Assembly (NCBI RefSeq): GCF_033366695.1
Contig: NZ_JAOBTQ010000001.1
Coordinates: forward strand, 7,626,001 to 7,690,000
From: Streptomyces sp. SCL15-4
GTDB lineage: Bacteria; Actinomycetota; Actinomycetes; Streptomycetales; Streptomycetaceae
Reading direction: 5' to 3'
DNA: 64,000 nucleotides
Part shown: piece after piece, positions 34,518 to 42,570 of the stretch
Layout of the letters: each line of letters starts with the position of its first letter
How positions within the stretch are numbered: position 1 is the first letter of the stretch
Translations under genes and position numbers: made by a program
Notes under the pieces: model-generated
The model's database searches: none
Told to the model about the DNA's origin: nothing
Seen by the model: the letters and a program-made list of their open reading frames with translations, nothing else

Positions 34518-34691
34518 GTCGACATGGTCTCAGGTCCAACCAGTTCCAGCTAGTTCCACCTAGGTAAACGGCCGGTTTCCGTGAGGAGCGGGTCATCTAC
34601 ATCCAGTGATGCTCTGGCCACAGGGTCATCTAAGGTCAGAAAAGTCCACCGAGGGCTAGACAGCTAGGGTCAACTAAGGTTAACTCGAGGC
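34518..34691. promoter_or_regulatory. Lysogeny/early control region with phased operator repeats
   Basis: Three GGGTCATCTA-type copies start at 34590, 34623 and 34667 (the last reads GGGTCAACTA). Spacings are 33 and 44 bases, exact multiples of 11. The second and third share a further AAGGT. Two AGTTCCA copies 10 bases apart lie near the repressor side. The perfect palindrome CCATGTCGACATGG (34514-34527) overlaps the repressor start codon. The region must hold divergent promoters. Confidence 0.65.
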
Positions 34692-34955
34692 ATGCACCAA
34701 CCGCTGACCTACGAGGTCAACGGGGACGCGATCCGCGAGGAGCGCATGCAAGCGGGCCTGACTCAGACCGAGTTGGCCAGACGCGCGGACATAACCCCCC
34801 GCTACGTCAGCCACCTCGAAAACGGCACCCGCAGACACATGGGCCCCAAGACGTACCGGCGCCTCCGCAAAGCCCTCAACGCGACCGACGAACGCCTACG
34901 GCTCACGCCTCCTCGCCCGACCGAGGACCCTCCTCACCCTGCCGAAAGGGAATGA
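34692..34955 (+). CDS. XRE-family (Cro-like) regulator
   Basis: 87 residues. A classic XRE helix-turn-helix: IREERMQAGLTQTELARRAD, then ITPRYVSHLENGTRRHMG. It is the first gene of the rightward early transcript, opposite the repressor, so a Cro-like function is inferred. The ATG follows the third phased operator by only 15 bases and has a weak CGAGG binding site, so the transcript may be nearly leaderless. Confidence 0.8.
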   Translation: MHQPLTYEVNGDAIREERMQAGLTQTELARRADITPRYVSHLENGTRRHMGPKTYRRLRKALNATDERLRLTPPRPTEDPPHPAERE

Positions 34956-34958
34956 CCC

Positions 34959-35261
34959 GTGCCCACGGACAAGAGCTGGTACCACCGGCCGCAGCCGCCG
35001 GCCGACCCGGACCAGGAGTACATGACCGTGCAGGAGACGGCCTACGTACTGCACGCCAGCACCAACTGGATCCGGCGCCTGGTGCGTGCCAACCCGCACC
35101 TCTGCGGCCGGAACGGTGTCAACGGAAAGATCGTGACGGACCGGGAGCAGCGCGCCGAGATCCACCTGATCCGCAGTGCTGGTGACCCGCGTCAGGGCCG
35201 CTCGATGCCGCGGCCCCGCCGGCGCCCGACCACCCGCTCGCGGGCTGCTGTCGCCGCCTGA
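34959..35261 (+). CDS. Excisionase/MerR-like helix-turn-helix protein
   Basis: 100 residues from GTG 34959, 3 bases after the previous stop. The segment MTVQETAYVLHASTNWIRRL resembles Xis/MerR-type winged helices, and the C-terminus is strongly basic (RPRRRPTTRSR). Its place beside the integrase module makes an excisionase or DNA-bending role plausible. Confidence 0.55.
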   Translation: MPTDKSWYHRPQPPADPDQEYMTVQETAYVLHASTNWIRRLVRANPHLCGRNGVNGKIVTDREQRAEIHLIRSAGDPRQGRSMPRPRRRPTTRSRAAVAA

Positions 35262-35353
35262 CCAACCCCTTGAACGCGCCGAAGGGCCGCCCACCTTGCC
35301 CGGCTGACGGCCCCGCGACCGGCGCACCCCACCACACAGAAAGTGAGGCCACC

Positions 35354-35779
35354 GTGGCCACATCATTGCAGATCCGCAGCAGGGTTCTCCCGCTGCACCT
35401 GTCGCCGCAGGCGCGGCCGACGACCGTCCCGGCGGTGTTCCGGGCCGCCGCGCGGATCGTCGCGGCGAACGGGCTCTGGCAGGGCGACTACGTCCCGGAC
35501 CCGTTCGACCGGGAGATGGACGTGCCGCACGCGCTGCGGCCGATGAGCATCGTCGCGGCGCTGAAGTGCGCGGTGTCGGGTGACCCGCACACGTGGTCGC
35601 CGCTGGCGGACGACGCGATCGCCGTGCTGGCGCTGCGCCTGAACGACGGCCCGGAGTACGGCGACATCTTCTCCCTGGAGGAGCACGTCGACGCCTGGGG
35701 CGACGTGGAGGGCCGGACCAGGGAGAGCGCCGTCGCGGTGCTGGAGGCGGCTGCGGACGCGAACGAGGTGGCGGCATGA
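35354..35779 (+). CDS. DUF6197-like phage protein
   Basis: 141 residues from GTG 35354. The motif HALRPMSIVAALKCAVSGDP is typical of the small actinophage/actinomycete family I know as DUF6197. It is soluble with no catalytic motif. It is the first gene of a long chain joined by 4-base overlaps. Confidence 0.6.
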   Translation: MATSLQIRSRVLPLHLSPQARPTTVPAVFRAAARIVAANGLWQGDYVPDPFDREMDVPHALRPMSIVAALKCAVSGDPHTWSPLADDAIAVLALRLNDGPEYGDIFSLEEHVDAWGDVEGRTRESAVAVLEAAADANEVAA

Positions 35780-35961
35780 GTGCGCTGCGGATGGTTCGTG
35801 CGGAGGACTTGGAGGAGGCCCGCCTCGCGGAGGTGGACCGGGAGTTCATGACCGACTTCGGTCCGGACTGGGCGTCCTGGCTGCCGTGGCAGCAGGAGCA
35901 GTACCTCACGGCGATCGAGCGGGTCCACGCCGAGTTCGCCCCGCAGGGGGTGGCGGCGTGA
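35776..35961 (+). CDS. Small hypothetical phage protein
   Basis: 61 residues, acidic and aromatic (FMTDFGPDWASWLPWQQEQY). ATGA overlap with the upstream stop and GTGA overlap with the next start. No recognised domain. Confidence 0.6.
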   Translation: MSALRMVRAEDLEEARLAEVDREFMTDFGPDWASWLPWQQEQYLTAIERVHAEFAPQGVAA

Positions 35962-37199
35962 ACGCGAAGCGTGTGAGTGCGGCGGCGGACTTGATCCACC
36001 GGTCGCAGGTGAACGGGAAGCAGACGGCGGCGGGGGTCGCGGCGGATCTGGACGCGGCGTGCATGTTGCAGTCGCCTGAGGTGGCCGCCGAGATGGCGGC
36101 GTATCGGGCGCTGGAGCTGGGTGACCTGGATGGCCGCGTGTCGGCGGCCTGCGAGAAGCCCGGGCACCCGACGTGGCTGCGGCCGAAGGGTGACAACCGG
36201 ATCTGCCCGTGGTGCTTGGCCGACATGCAGTCGGCGTCGCTCACCGCGATGAGGCGCGAGCTGGATATGCACGAGCGCATCGAGCGTGAGCGTGAGGCGA
36301 ACCAGCGGATCGATGGATCTCTGGCGGCGGTCGCGAATCTCCGCATCGCAGAACTGAACGAGGAGCGTGACGCGGCCAAGAGCGAGGCGGCGCAGGCTCG
36401 CCGTGAGCGGGACTTGATCCGCGAGCGGGTGTCGGAGCCGTTCGGTTGCGCGCACTGCGGTGTGGTGAAGCGGCGGCATGGCAGCCGGTACATCAGCGGT
36501 GTGGGCATGCACGCGTGGGAACGCCCCACCGACGAGCAGGTCAAGGATCGGATGCTCGCCCGTCGCGCCGCACGATCCCCGCTGCCCGGGAAACTGGAGC
36601 TCGACCGTGCCCACGACGACCTGACCGGCGCGTCCCTCTCCTTGTACGAGGGGGCGTTGGACACCGCGCGGCTGCGGCTGGCGTTGAAGTCGGCGCAGCG
36701 CGGCCGGCGGCAGCTTCGGGCCCGGGTCGCCGAGTTGGAGGCAGAGCGGCACGCCACGAATGCCTCGCTGTCCGAGGCGGCCGAGGCGCTGCGCGAGCAG
36801 CGGGACCGAATCGCCGGCCTGGAGGCGGAGCGCGCGCGGTATGTCGGTGCGGAGCCGACGATCGCGGAGGAGTTGGCCTACCTGTCCCGCTGCCTGGACT
36901 CGGTGCTCGCGTGGTGCGAGAAGGCCGAGGAGCGGGCGCCCGAGTTGGTCGCGGAGGTTCGTGCGGCGGCGGAGGGGATGGTCGAGCGCACGTCGTATCC
37001 GCCGGCCCTGCCGTGGGCGCGGCTCATGGACTGCGAGGACCTCGCGGAGTTCCTGGACGAGTTGGCCGCGTCCGCTATCACCCACGCGTCCGCCGAGGTC
37101 GCGCTGACCGAGGTGGAGGCGACGTGTGGCCGGTGGCGGGCGATCGCCGAGGCGCAGCACGCCCACAACACCGCACCCGGCGAGGAGACCACTCGATGA
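35958..37199 (+). CDS. Coiled-coil phage protein with zinc-finger-like Cys pairs
   Basis: 413 residues from GTG 35958. Early Cys/His residues (CEKPGHPTWLRPKG, then RICPWCLADM) and FGCAHCGVVKRRHG look like split zinc fingers. Long heptad-rich helices follow (REREANQRIDGSLAAVANLR and RAVxELEAER-like runs), so the protein is mainly coiled coil. It resembles the Ea22-type early proteins of temperate phages. The function is unknown. Confidence 0.6.
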   Translation: MNAKRVSAAADLIHRSQVNGKQTAAGVAADLDAACMLQSPEVAAEMAAYRALELGDLDGRVSAACEKPGHPTWLRPKGDNRICPWCLADMQSASLTAMRRELDMHERIEREREANQRIDGSLAAVANLRIAELNEERDAAKSEAAQARRERDLIRERVSEPFGCAHCGVVKRRHGSRYISGVGMHAWERPTDEQVKDRMLARRAARSPLPGKLELDRAHDDLTGASLSLYEGALDTARLRLALKSAQRGRRQLRARVAELEAERHATNASLSEAAEALREQRDRIAGLEAERARYVGAEPTIAEELAYLSRCLDSVLAWCEKAEERAPELVAEVRAAAEGMVERTSYPPALPWARLMDCEDLAEFLDELAASAITHASAEVALTEVEATCGRWRAIAEAQHAHNTAPGEETTR

Positions 37200-37573
37200 C
37201 CGACATCACGACTCCCGTGGACGGGCCGTTCCCGATCCGCGTCGTCCGTACCGAGTCCGGTGCCGACCTGGACGTGTCCGCGTTCCTGGTCCGCGCGGTG
37301 TTCGCGGAGTTGTTCTCGCAGGCGTACGAGGACCCGGAGGGGTTCACCGAGGAGTTCGCCGACATGTACGAGCTGTTGCGGTCGGCGCAGCACGGCGGCC
37401 CGGACTCGGCCGCGCGGCACGAGTTCGACGCGCGGATGGAGAAGTACCTCGGCGCGTTCGGTGACGGGCTGATCCCCGTGTACGGCGGGCAGGTTGGCCG
37501 CTTGCGTGACCGGCTCGCCGAGATCGCCGCACCCCGCCCCGTCCCCGCCCAGCGCGAGGCAGGTGCGGCATGA
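37196..37573 (+). CDS. Hypothetical phage protein
   Basis: 125 residues, acidic, soluble. Phe/Glu-rich middle (FSQAYEDPEGFTEEFADMYE). ATGA overlaps at both ends show tight coupling to its neighbours. No domain recognised. Confidence 0.55.
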   Translation: MTDITTPVDGPFPIRVVRTESGADLDVSAFLVRAVFAELFSQAYEDPEGFTEEFADMYELLRSAQHGGPDSAARHEFDARMEKYLGAFGDGLIPVYGGQVGRLRDRLAEIAAPRPVPAQREAGAA

Positions 37574-37827
37574 ACGAGATTCGCGTCGTTCTCCAGCCCG
37601 CTGGCGCGATCCCGCACGAGAGCGCCTACAAGCACACCGACATCGACGGCGACCGGCTCCTGATCAGCACCGCGTTGATGCCGGACAACGTGCCCGGGAT
37701 CTACTTCCGTACCGACCCGAACGGCTCCACGGTCCCATTGGCCGGCCTGCCCCAGCTCATCGCCCAGTTGCAGGTCATCGCCGATGCCTCCCAGGCCGAA
37801 GCGAATGAGGCGGGTGAGTCCCGATGA
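37570..37827 (+). CDS. Small beta-rich hypothetical phage protein
   Basis: 85 residues (DIDGDRLLISTALMPDNVPG, then GIYFRTDPNG). It shares its plan with the protein at 51724, which also begins a D-x-DGD-L-L pattern and uses a 'PLAGL/PLDRI' ending, so the two may be distant paralogues. Function unknown. Confidence 0.55.
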   Translation: MNEIRVVLQPAGAIPHESAYKHTDIDGDRLLISTALMPDNVPGIYFRTDPNGSTVPLAGLPQLIAQLQVIADASQAEANEAGESR

Positions 37828-38021
37828 CCGCGCTTCAGCCCGAGATCACCGCGCTGGTCGCTCGGCAGCGGGAGCAGCGTCTCGCCGAGGGCGTCGCCGC
37901 CGAAGCCCGACACCAGGTGGACGACACGGACCCGGTGTTCGCCCGGCTCGCCTGCGACCACCCCGAGGCGTGCTCGTGCGAGGCCGACTACCCGGGATGG
38001 ACCCCCGGGGGTGCCGCGTGA
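37824..38021 (+). CDS. Small hypothetical phage protein
   Basis: 65 residues. A helical start, then a Cys/His-containing end (CDHPEACSCEADYPGW) that could hold a metal. Overlaps both neighbours by 4 bases. Confidence 0.5.
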   Translation: MTALQPEITALVARQREQRLAEGVAAEARHQVDDTDPVFARLACDHPEACSCEADYPGWTPGGAA

Positions 38022-38254
38022 GCACCCAGTCCAGCCGCGAGGACCGCTTCGCGCAGCTCCTCACCACCATCCGCGATCACCCCGGGAAGTGGACCGCCGG
38101 CCGCCTGCACAAGACGCGCCGTGTGACGGGCGGCCCGGTCCAGCGGGGCACCGCCCGCCGCGACCTGGCCGAACTGGTTCGACGCGGCTACCTCGCTCAG
38201 CGCGGCCCGTCCGACGGCCGCTACTTCACCCTCAGGAAGGACGGCTGCGCGTGA
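38018..38254 (+). CDS. Small winged-helix-like phage protein
   Basis: 78 residues from GTG 38018. The order RFAQLLTTIRDHPGKWTAGR, then RGTARRDLAELVRRGYLAQR and a short hairpin (GRYFTL) is that of a winged helix-turn-helix. A DNA-binding or regulatory role is inferred. Confidence 0.6.
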   Translation: MSTQSSREDRFAQLLTTIRDHPGKWTAGRLHKTRRVTGGPVQRGTARRDLAELVRRGYLAQRGPSDGRYFTLRKDGCA

Positions 38255-39132
38255 CCATCACGACCGACGCCGGGGCGCAGGCCCCGGCCGCCGGCCCGGT
38301 CATCCGGGACGACCTGACTGCCGAGCAGTACCACGCCGACCGCACATCGATCTCCTCGTCCGGGCTGCGCGCCCTCCTCGCCCCGGGCTGCCCCGCCCAG
38401 TTCAAGTACGACCGCGACAACCCGCCGTCCCCAAAGCGCGAGTTCGACCTCGGACACGCCGCGCACCGTCTGGTCCTCGGTGTGGGTGAGGAGCTGGTCT
38501 TCACCGAGTACGAGGACTGGCGAACGAAGGCGGCCCGCGAGGAACGCGACGCGATCCGTTACGACGGTGCCGTCCCGCTGCTCGCCCACGAGGGTGAGCA
38601 GGTCCAGGCGATGGCAGACGCGGTCCGCCGCCACCCGATCGCGGGCCCGCTGTTCACGCCGGGCACCGGCCGGGCGGAACTGTCGATCTTCTGGACGGAC
38701 CGGGAGACCGGCGTCCGCTGCCGGGTCCGCCCGGACTGGCTGAAGGAACTCCCGGGGCTGGTCCTGGCCGCGGACTACAAGACGATCAAGTCGGCTGACC
38801 CGGAGACCGTCTCTCGGGCGATCCGCGACCACTCGTACCACCAGCAGGACGCGTTCTACACCGACGGGATCTGGGTCGCCCTCAACCCGGCCGACGTGCG
38901 GTTCGTCTTCGTCTTCCAGTCCAAGCAGGCCCCGTACCTGATCACGGTGCGCGAACTCGCGCAGCAGGACCGGGACATCGGCCGCGCCCGAAACCAACGC
39001 GCCCTCCGCCTCTACGCGGACTGCGAGCGAACCGGCATCTGGCCCGACTGGACCGGCCCCGTCACCGAGATCCCCACGATCTCCATGCCCTCCTACGACA
39101 CCCTCCGCCAAGCCGAGGAGTACCTGAAGTGA
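38251..39132 (+). CDS. RecE-like PD-(D/E)XK exonuclease
   Basis: 293 residues from GTG 38251. The family pattern is clear: ISSSGLRALLAPGCPAQFKY at the start, GHAAHRLVLG, the catalytic core RVRPDWL followed by AADYKTIKSA (Asp...Asp-x-Lys), and HQQDAFYTDG as the Gln-x-x-x-Tyr motif. It should resect double-strand ends to give single strands for the RecT-like protein encoded next. Together they form a phage recombination system for DNA circularisation or repair. Confidence 0.85.
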   Translation: MTITTDAGAQAPAAGPVIRDDLTAEQYHADRTSISSSGLRALLAPGCPAQFKYDRDNPPSPKREFDLGHAAHRLVLGVGEELVFTEYEDWRTKAAREERDAIRYDGAVPLLAHEGEQVQAMADAVRRHPIAGPLFTPGTGRAELSIFWTDRETGVRCRVRPDWLKELPGLVLAADYKTIKSADPETVSRAIRDHSYHQQDAFYTDGIWVALNPADVRFVFVFQSKQAPYLITVRELAQQDRDIGRARNQRALRLYADCERTGIWPDWTGPVTEIPTISMPSYDTLRQAEEYLK

Positions 39133-39911
39133 CCACCGAAGTCGCCACCCGCGACGAGCAGCAAGCCGTCGTCACCCAGCCACAGGCGCCGCAGCAGGTC
39201 ACCACCAAGAGCGCCCTCGTGATCTGGGCCGAAGAGGCCCGCGTCGTCGCCAACATCGCCGTCTCCATCGCCAAGACCCCGTTCGCCGGCCAGCTCCGCG
39301 GCAAGCCCGAGGAAGTCACCGCGGTGATCCTCGCGGGGAACGAGATCGGACTGCCGCCGATGGCCGCGCTGAAGGCGTTCGACATCATCCAGGGCACCCC
39401 GGCTCTGCGAGCGCACGCCATGCGCGGTCTCGTCCAGTCCAAGGGTCACAAGATCCAGCTCGTGGAGTCCGACGGCGAGCACTGCGTGATGCGCGGTCGT
39501 CGGGCCGATGACGAGGACTGGCAAACGGTCACCTGGACCATGCCCCGCGCGGCGCTCCTGGGCCTGGTGAACAAGCCGGAGTGGAAGAAGCAGCCGCAGA
39601 CGATGCTCGTTGCTCGGGCCACGGGCGAGCTGTGCCGGCTGATCGCCTCCGACGTGCTGCACGCCGTGCCGTACACGTCGGAGGAACTCCGCGACGCCAA
39701 CCACACCACCTACGAGGTACGGCCCGCCGCGGCCCCGCTGTCCGTCGCCGCGATCACCGCCGCCCCGGCGCCAGCCTCGACGCCTGCGGAGACCGGCCCG
39801 GATCACGAGTCCGGCTCCGACGAGCAGGACGGCGACGGTCTGTGGCAGCAGGAGCAGGGCGAGCAGCCCACCGGCTGGCCGACCGTGACGCAGCCTGGCG
39901 GTGACGCGTGA
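39129..39911 (+). CDS. RecT-like single-strand annealing protein
   Basis: 260 residues from GTG 39129. The region KPEEVTAVILAGNEIGLPPM and the following AHAMRGLVQSKGHKIQL match actinophage RecT-type annealing proteins. The last roughly 60 residues are acidic and disordered and may contact other replication proteins. It overlaps the RecE-like gene by 4 bases, the usual RecE-RecT pairing. Confidence 0.75.
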   Translation: MTTEVATRDEQQAVVTQPQAPQQVTTKSALVIWAEEARVVANIAVSIAKTPFAGQLRGKPEEVTAVILAGNEIGLPPMAALKAFDIIQGTPALRAHAMRGLVQSKGHKIQLVESDGEHCVMRGRRADDEDWQTVTWTMPRAALLGLVNKPEWKKQPQTMLVARATGELCRLIASDVLHAVPYTSEELRDANHTTYEVRPAAAPLSVAAITAAPAPASTPAETGPDHESGSDEQDGDGLWQQEQGEQPTGWPTVTQPGGDA

Positions 39912-40492
39912 ACGGGCCGCAGCACTACCGCGAGGGCGAGCAGCACATGAGCGCCGCCGAGCTTCTCAACAAGCCCGGAGGCAGGCCCGTTGACCCGACG
40001 GCGTCGGCGTTCCACCTGATGGCCGCACAAGCCCATTTCGCCGCCGCTCAGGCTGCCGCCGCTGCCGACCAGCTTGCGGACCGGTACGTCGGCGACGGCC
40101 CTCACATCAACGAGTGGCGAAATGCCGTGAGCTGGCTCGCGCCCGCCGAGATCATGGACGGCGACGCGTCGGCGCCCGGCCCGCGCATCCCGGGCAAGCC
40201 GTACTCGCCGGCTGTCGAGACCGCGCTGCGGAACCTCAACCTCGCCGGGCATGTCACGCCCGCCGACACGCTGGCCGCCGCGATCCCGGTTATCGCCGGA
40301 CACGTCGCTGAAGCGCTGGTCGACGGCGAGAACGACGCCGTCCGTAGGTGGGCCCGCAGCATTACCGACGAACTCCGCCGGGTCGGGCTCGACCTCAGGG
40401 GCCACGTCGAGCGCCGGGCCGAAGACCTCAACGGCAGTCAGCCGTTCAGCTACGACCTTCCGCTCGGCTACAGCGACGAGCCCCCGTTCTAG
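39908..40492 (+). CDS. Hypothetical phage protein
   Basis: 194 residues from GTG 39908. ATG 39947 is an alternative start. Ala-rich helices (HLMAAQAHFAAAQAAAAADQ) and a C-terminal acidic/aromatic tail (LPLGYSDEPPF) are seen. It is the last gene before an intergenic hairpin. No domain recognised. Confidence 0.5.
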   Translation: MNGPQHYREGEQHMSAAELLNKPGGRPVDPTASAFHLMAAQAHFAAAQAAAAADQLADRYVGDGPHINEWRNAVSWLAPAEIMDGDASAPGPRIPGKPYSPAVETALRNLNLAGHVTPADTLAAAIPVIAGHVAEALVDGENDAVRRWARSITDELRRVGLDLRGHVERRAEDLNGSQPFSYDLPLGYSDEPPF

Positions 40493-40505
40493 CCCGCACA
40501 CGTAC

Positions 40506-40534
40506 GGCCGCCCCGCGGGCAGTGCGGGGCGGCC
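40506..40534. terminator. Intergenic stem-loop (11-bp GC stem)
   Basis: GGCCGCCCCGC pairs with GCGGGGCGGCC across a 7-base loop, between the stop at 40492 and the start at 40556. It is not followed by U residues. It may be a partial terminator or a processing site within the early operon. Confidence 0.5.
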
Positions 40535-40555
40535 CTCCCAAGGAGACCACAGCCC

Positions 40556-41194
40556 ATGAACAACACGCGTATCCCGATCGCCTTCGTGGACACCGAGACG
40601 ACCCACCTGGACGCCGAGGTCGGCGAGGTCTGGGAGGTCGCGATCATCCTCCGCGACTTCGATGACTCCACGCCGACGGACACGGAGTACGTCTGGCAGG
40701 TCCGCCCCGACCTGGCCACCGCTGACCCCGAGTCTCTGAAGATCGGCCGCTACCTTGAGCGGTTCGTCGTGCCGCCGCACGCCGAGGCCGCCTGGACCGG
40801 CTACGAGGACGGGCCCGTCATGCCGATGACACGGTCCGAGGCCGTGGCCGCGGTCATGGACGTGCTGAGTGGCGCGGTCATGGTCGGCAGCAACCCGGGC
40901 TTCGATGACCGGTTCCTCCGCCGACTGCTCGGCCCCGGCTCGGCGCAGTGGCACTACCGGCCCATCGACATTGCCACCCTCGCCGCCGGCTACCGGTATG
41001 GGCAGGCGGCGAGCGGCGCCTACGGCGGCGACTTCCTCTTCCCGCACGACTTCCCCCGCTTCCCGTTCTCGTCGCGCGATCTGTCCCGCGCGGTTGGTGT
41101 GGAGCCGCCGGGAGACGACGTGGCACACACCGCGCTGGGCGACGCCCGCTGGGCCCGTGACGTCTTCGACGCGGTGACGGGCGGTGGCCGGTGA
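40556..41194 (+). CDS. DnaQ-like DEDD 3'-5' exonuclease
   Basis: 212 residues. The DEDD motifs are visible: FVDTETTHLD (Exo I), MVGSNPGFDDRFL (Exo II) and DVAHTALGDARW (Exo III, DEDDh type with His). It could serve in proofreading-type or repair trimming. RBS AGGAG lies ahead of ATG 40556. Confidence 0.8.
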   Translation: MNNTRIPIAFVDTETTHLDAEVGEVWEVAIILRDFDDSTPTDTEYVWQVRPDLATADPESLKIGRYLERFVVPPHAEAAWTGYEDGPVMPMTRSEAVAAVMDVLSGAVMVGSNPGFDDRFLRRLLGPGSAQWHYRPIDIATLAAGYRYGQAASGAYGGDFLFPHDFPRFPFSSRDLSRAVGVEPPGDDVAHTALGDARWARDVFDAVTGGGR

Positions 41195-41565
41195 TGCTGG
41201 TCTCCAAGTCGAAGTACGAAGACCTGAAGCGCGCGCTCGCCGTGGAGACGGGTCGCCGGGCGGTGGCAGAGGCGAAGATCGAGCAGCAGGCCGCGACGAT
41301 CGCCCGCTTCCAGGGCCAGCGCGATGACCTCCGCTCCCAGCTCCAGCACCTCCAGGACGAACACCCGGACACCCCCGTCTCGGTGCAGCCCGCCGTGGGT
41401 GACGCCCGGGTCGCGCAGCAGCTCAGCTTGCTGGAGAGGGCCCGGCGCTCGCTGGACGAGCAGGTCCGCACCCTCCACGCGGCGAACCTCGCGCAGGAGC
41501 AGGAGATCGTGGTGCTGCGCGCGCAGCTCGCCGCTCTCCAGCCGGTTGAGGAGAGCGCGTCGTGA
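41191..41565 (+). CDS. Coiled-coil phage protein
   Basis: 124 residues, almost entirely helical with heptads (KSKYEDLKRALAVETGRRAV, then LSLLERARRSLDEQVRTLHA). GTG 41191 overlaps the upstream stop; ATG 41194 is also possible. Function unknown. Confidence 0.55.
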   Translation: MMLVSKSKYEDLKRALAVETGRRAVAEAKIEQQAATIARFQGQRDDLRSQLQHLQDEHPDTPVSVQPAVGDARVAQQLSLLERARRSLDEQVRTLHAANLAQEQEIVVLRAQLAALQPVEESAS

Positions 41566-41801
41566 CCCCGGAGATCACCCTCGGCGTCGCCTCTCTCATG
41601 GGCGCCCTCGTCATCGCCACCGCCGCCGTCCGCTGGGCTGTCAGCCCCGCGGCGGCCCGCGCCCGACACGCCCGCCAGTACGGGGCTGCGGCGATCCAGC
41701 AGTGGGCGTACTGCCCGGCCTGCACCGCCATGGCCCCGGCGACGGTGCACGGGACCGCGGTCCGCTGCGACGCTGGCCACCTCACCGGGGAGGGCCGGTG
41801 A
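41562..41801 (+). CDS. Small membrane protein with zinc-ribbon-like tail
   Basis: 79 residues from GTG 41562. One N-terminal membrane segment (GVASLMGALVIATAAVRWAV), then a cytoplasmic tail with YCPACTAMAP and RCDAGH (C-x2-C...C-x3-H), a probable zinc ribbon. Function unknown. Confidence 0.6.
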   Translation: MTPEITLGVASLMGALVIATAAVRWAVSPAAARARHARQYGAAAIQQWAYCPACTAMAPATVHGTAVRCDAGHLTGEGR

Positions 41802-42217
41802 GCAGCAAGAAGCACCGTCGCCTCATCAACTGTGCTGCGTGCGGAAAGAGCCGTGAGCACGGAGGCCACGGCTGGTGCCGGACCTGCGTCGCCCGATGGA
41901 TTTACCACGGCAGGCCCGCTGACGGACCGCCTCCTATCCTCCAGCCCGCACCGTGCGGCACGGACGGCGCCTACCAGCGACACCTCCGCAAAGGGGAGGA
42001 GCCCTGCCAGGCCTGCCGCAACGCGCACGCCGCCAAGCAGCGTGCATACACGCGACGCCACTCGGCCTCCAGGCACTGGAGCCGTGAAGAGGCACAGGCC
42101 GCAGTAGCTGTCGCGGCTCGCTCCAAGGGAGTCGCGGACTGCCGTCTCGTCCTCGAAGCCCTCGGCCTGACGCCCTCTGGTGTGCAGCGCCGTGATCACG
42201 TTGGGAGGGCAGCATGA
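41798..42217 (+). CDS. Zinc-finger phage protein
   Basis: 139 residues from GTG 41798. Cys clusters NCAACGKSREHGGHGWCRTC and CGTDGAYQRHLRKGEEPCQA (with ACRNAH) form two zinc fingers of a type seen often in actinophage early regions. The C-terminal helical part is basic. Probably nucleic-acid binding. Confidence 0.6.
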   Translation: MSSKKHRRLINCAACGKSREHGGHGWCRTCVARWIYHGRPADGPPPILQPAPCGTDGAYQRHLRKGEEPCQACRNAHAAKQRAYTRRHSASRHWSREEAQAAVAVAARSKGVADCRLVLEALGLTPSGVQRRDHVGRAA

Positions 42218-42570
42218 CCAGCAACTACGAGAAGGGCCGCGCGCTGGAGCACCGCGTCCGCGCCCACCTTCGCGAAGAGGGCTACGAAGTCCTCCGCACC
42301 GCCGGCTCCAAGAGCAAGGTGGACCTGGTCGCGATCAAGCCGGGGCAGATCCTGCTGGTCCAGTGCAAGCGGTCCGGCGCGCTGCCGCCCGCGGAGTGGA
42401 ACGCGCTGTGGGACCTCGCGCAGATGATCGGCGCGGTCCCGGTCCTTGCCGAGCAACTCCCGCGCGGGCGCCGCTACTGGCGGCTGACCGCCCGCAAGGA
42501 CAGGCCGGGGGCCCGGCAGCCGTACGTCGAGCTGAAGCTGGACGAACTCGCCGCGGGGGTGGCGGCATGA
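42214..42570 (+). CDS. Hjc-like Holliday junction resolvase
   Basis: 118 residues. The PD-(D/E)XK arrangement is seen as Glu12 (GRALEHRVRAHL), then AGSKSKVDLVAIKPG (Asp) and LLVQCKRSG, where Gln-x-Lys stands for the usual Glu-x-Lys. This is the pattern of archaeal Hjc-type and phage resolvases. It is placed directly before a methylase and after the recombination genes. Confidence 0.7.
   Translation: MTSNYEKGRALEHRVRAHLREEGYEVLRTAGSKSKVDLVAIKPGQILLVQCKRSGALPPAEWNALWDLAQMIGAVPVLAEQLPRGRRYWRLTARKDRPGARQPYVELKLDELAAGVAA

Noticed and set aside
34896..37166. 756-codon minus-strand frame
   Set aside because: Shadow of several overlapped phage genes with good starts and overlaps on the plus strand.
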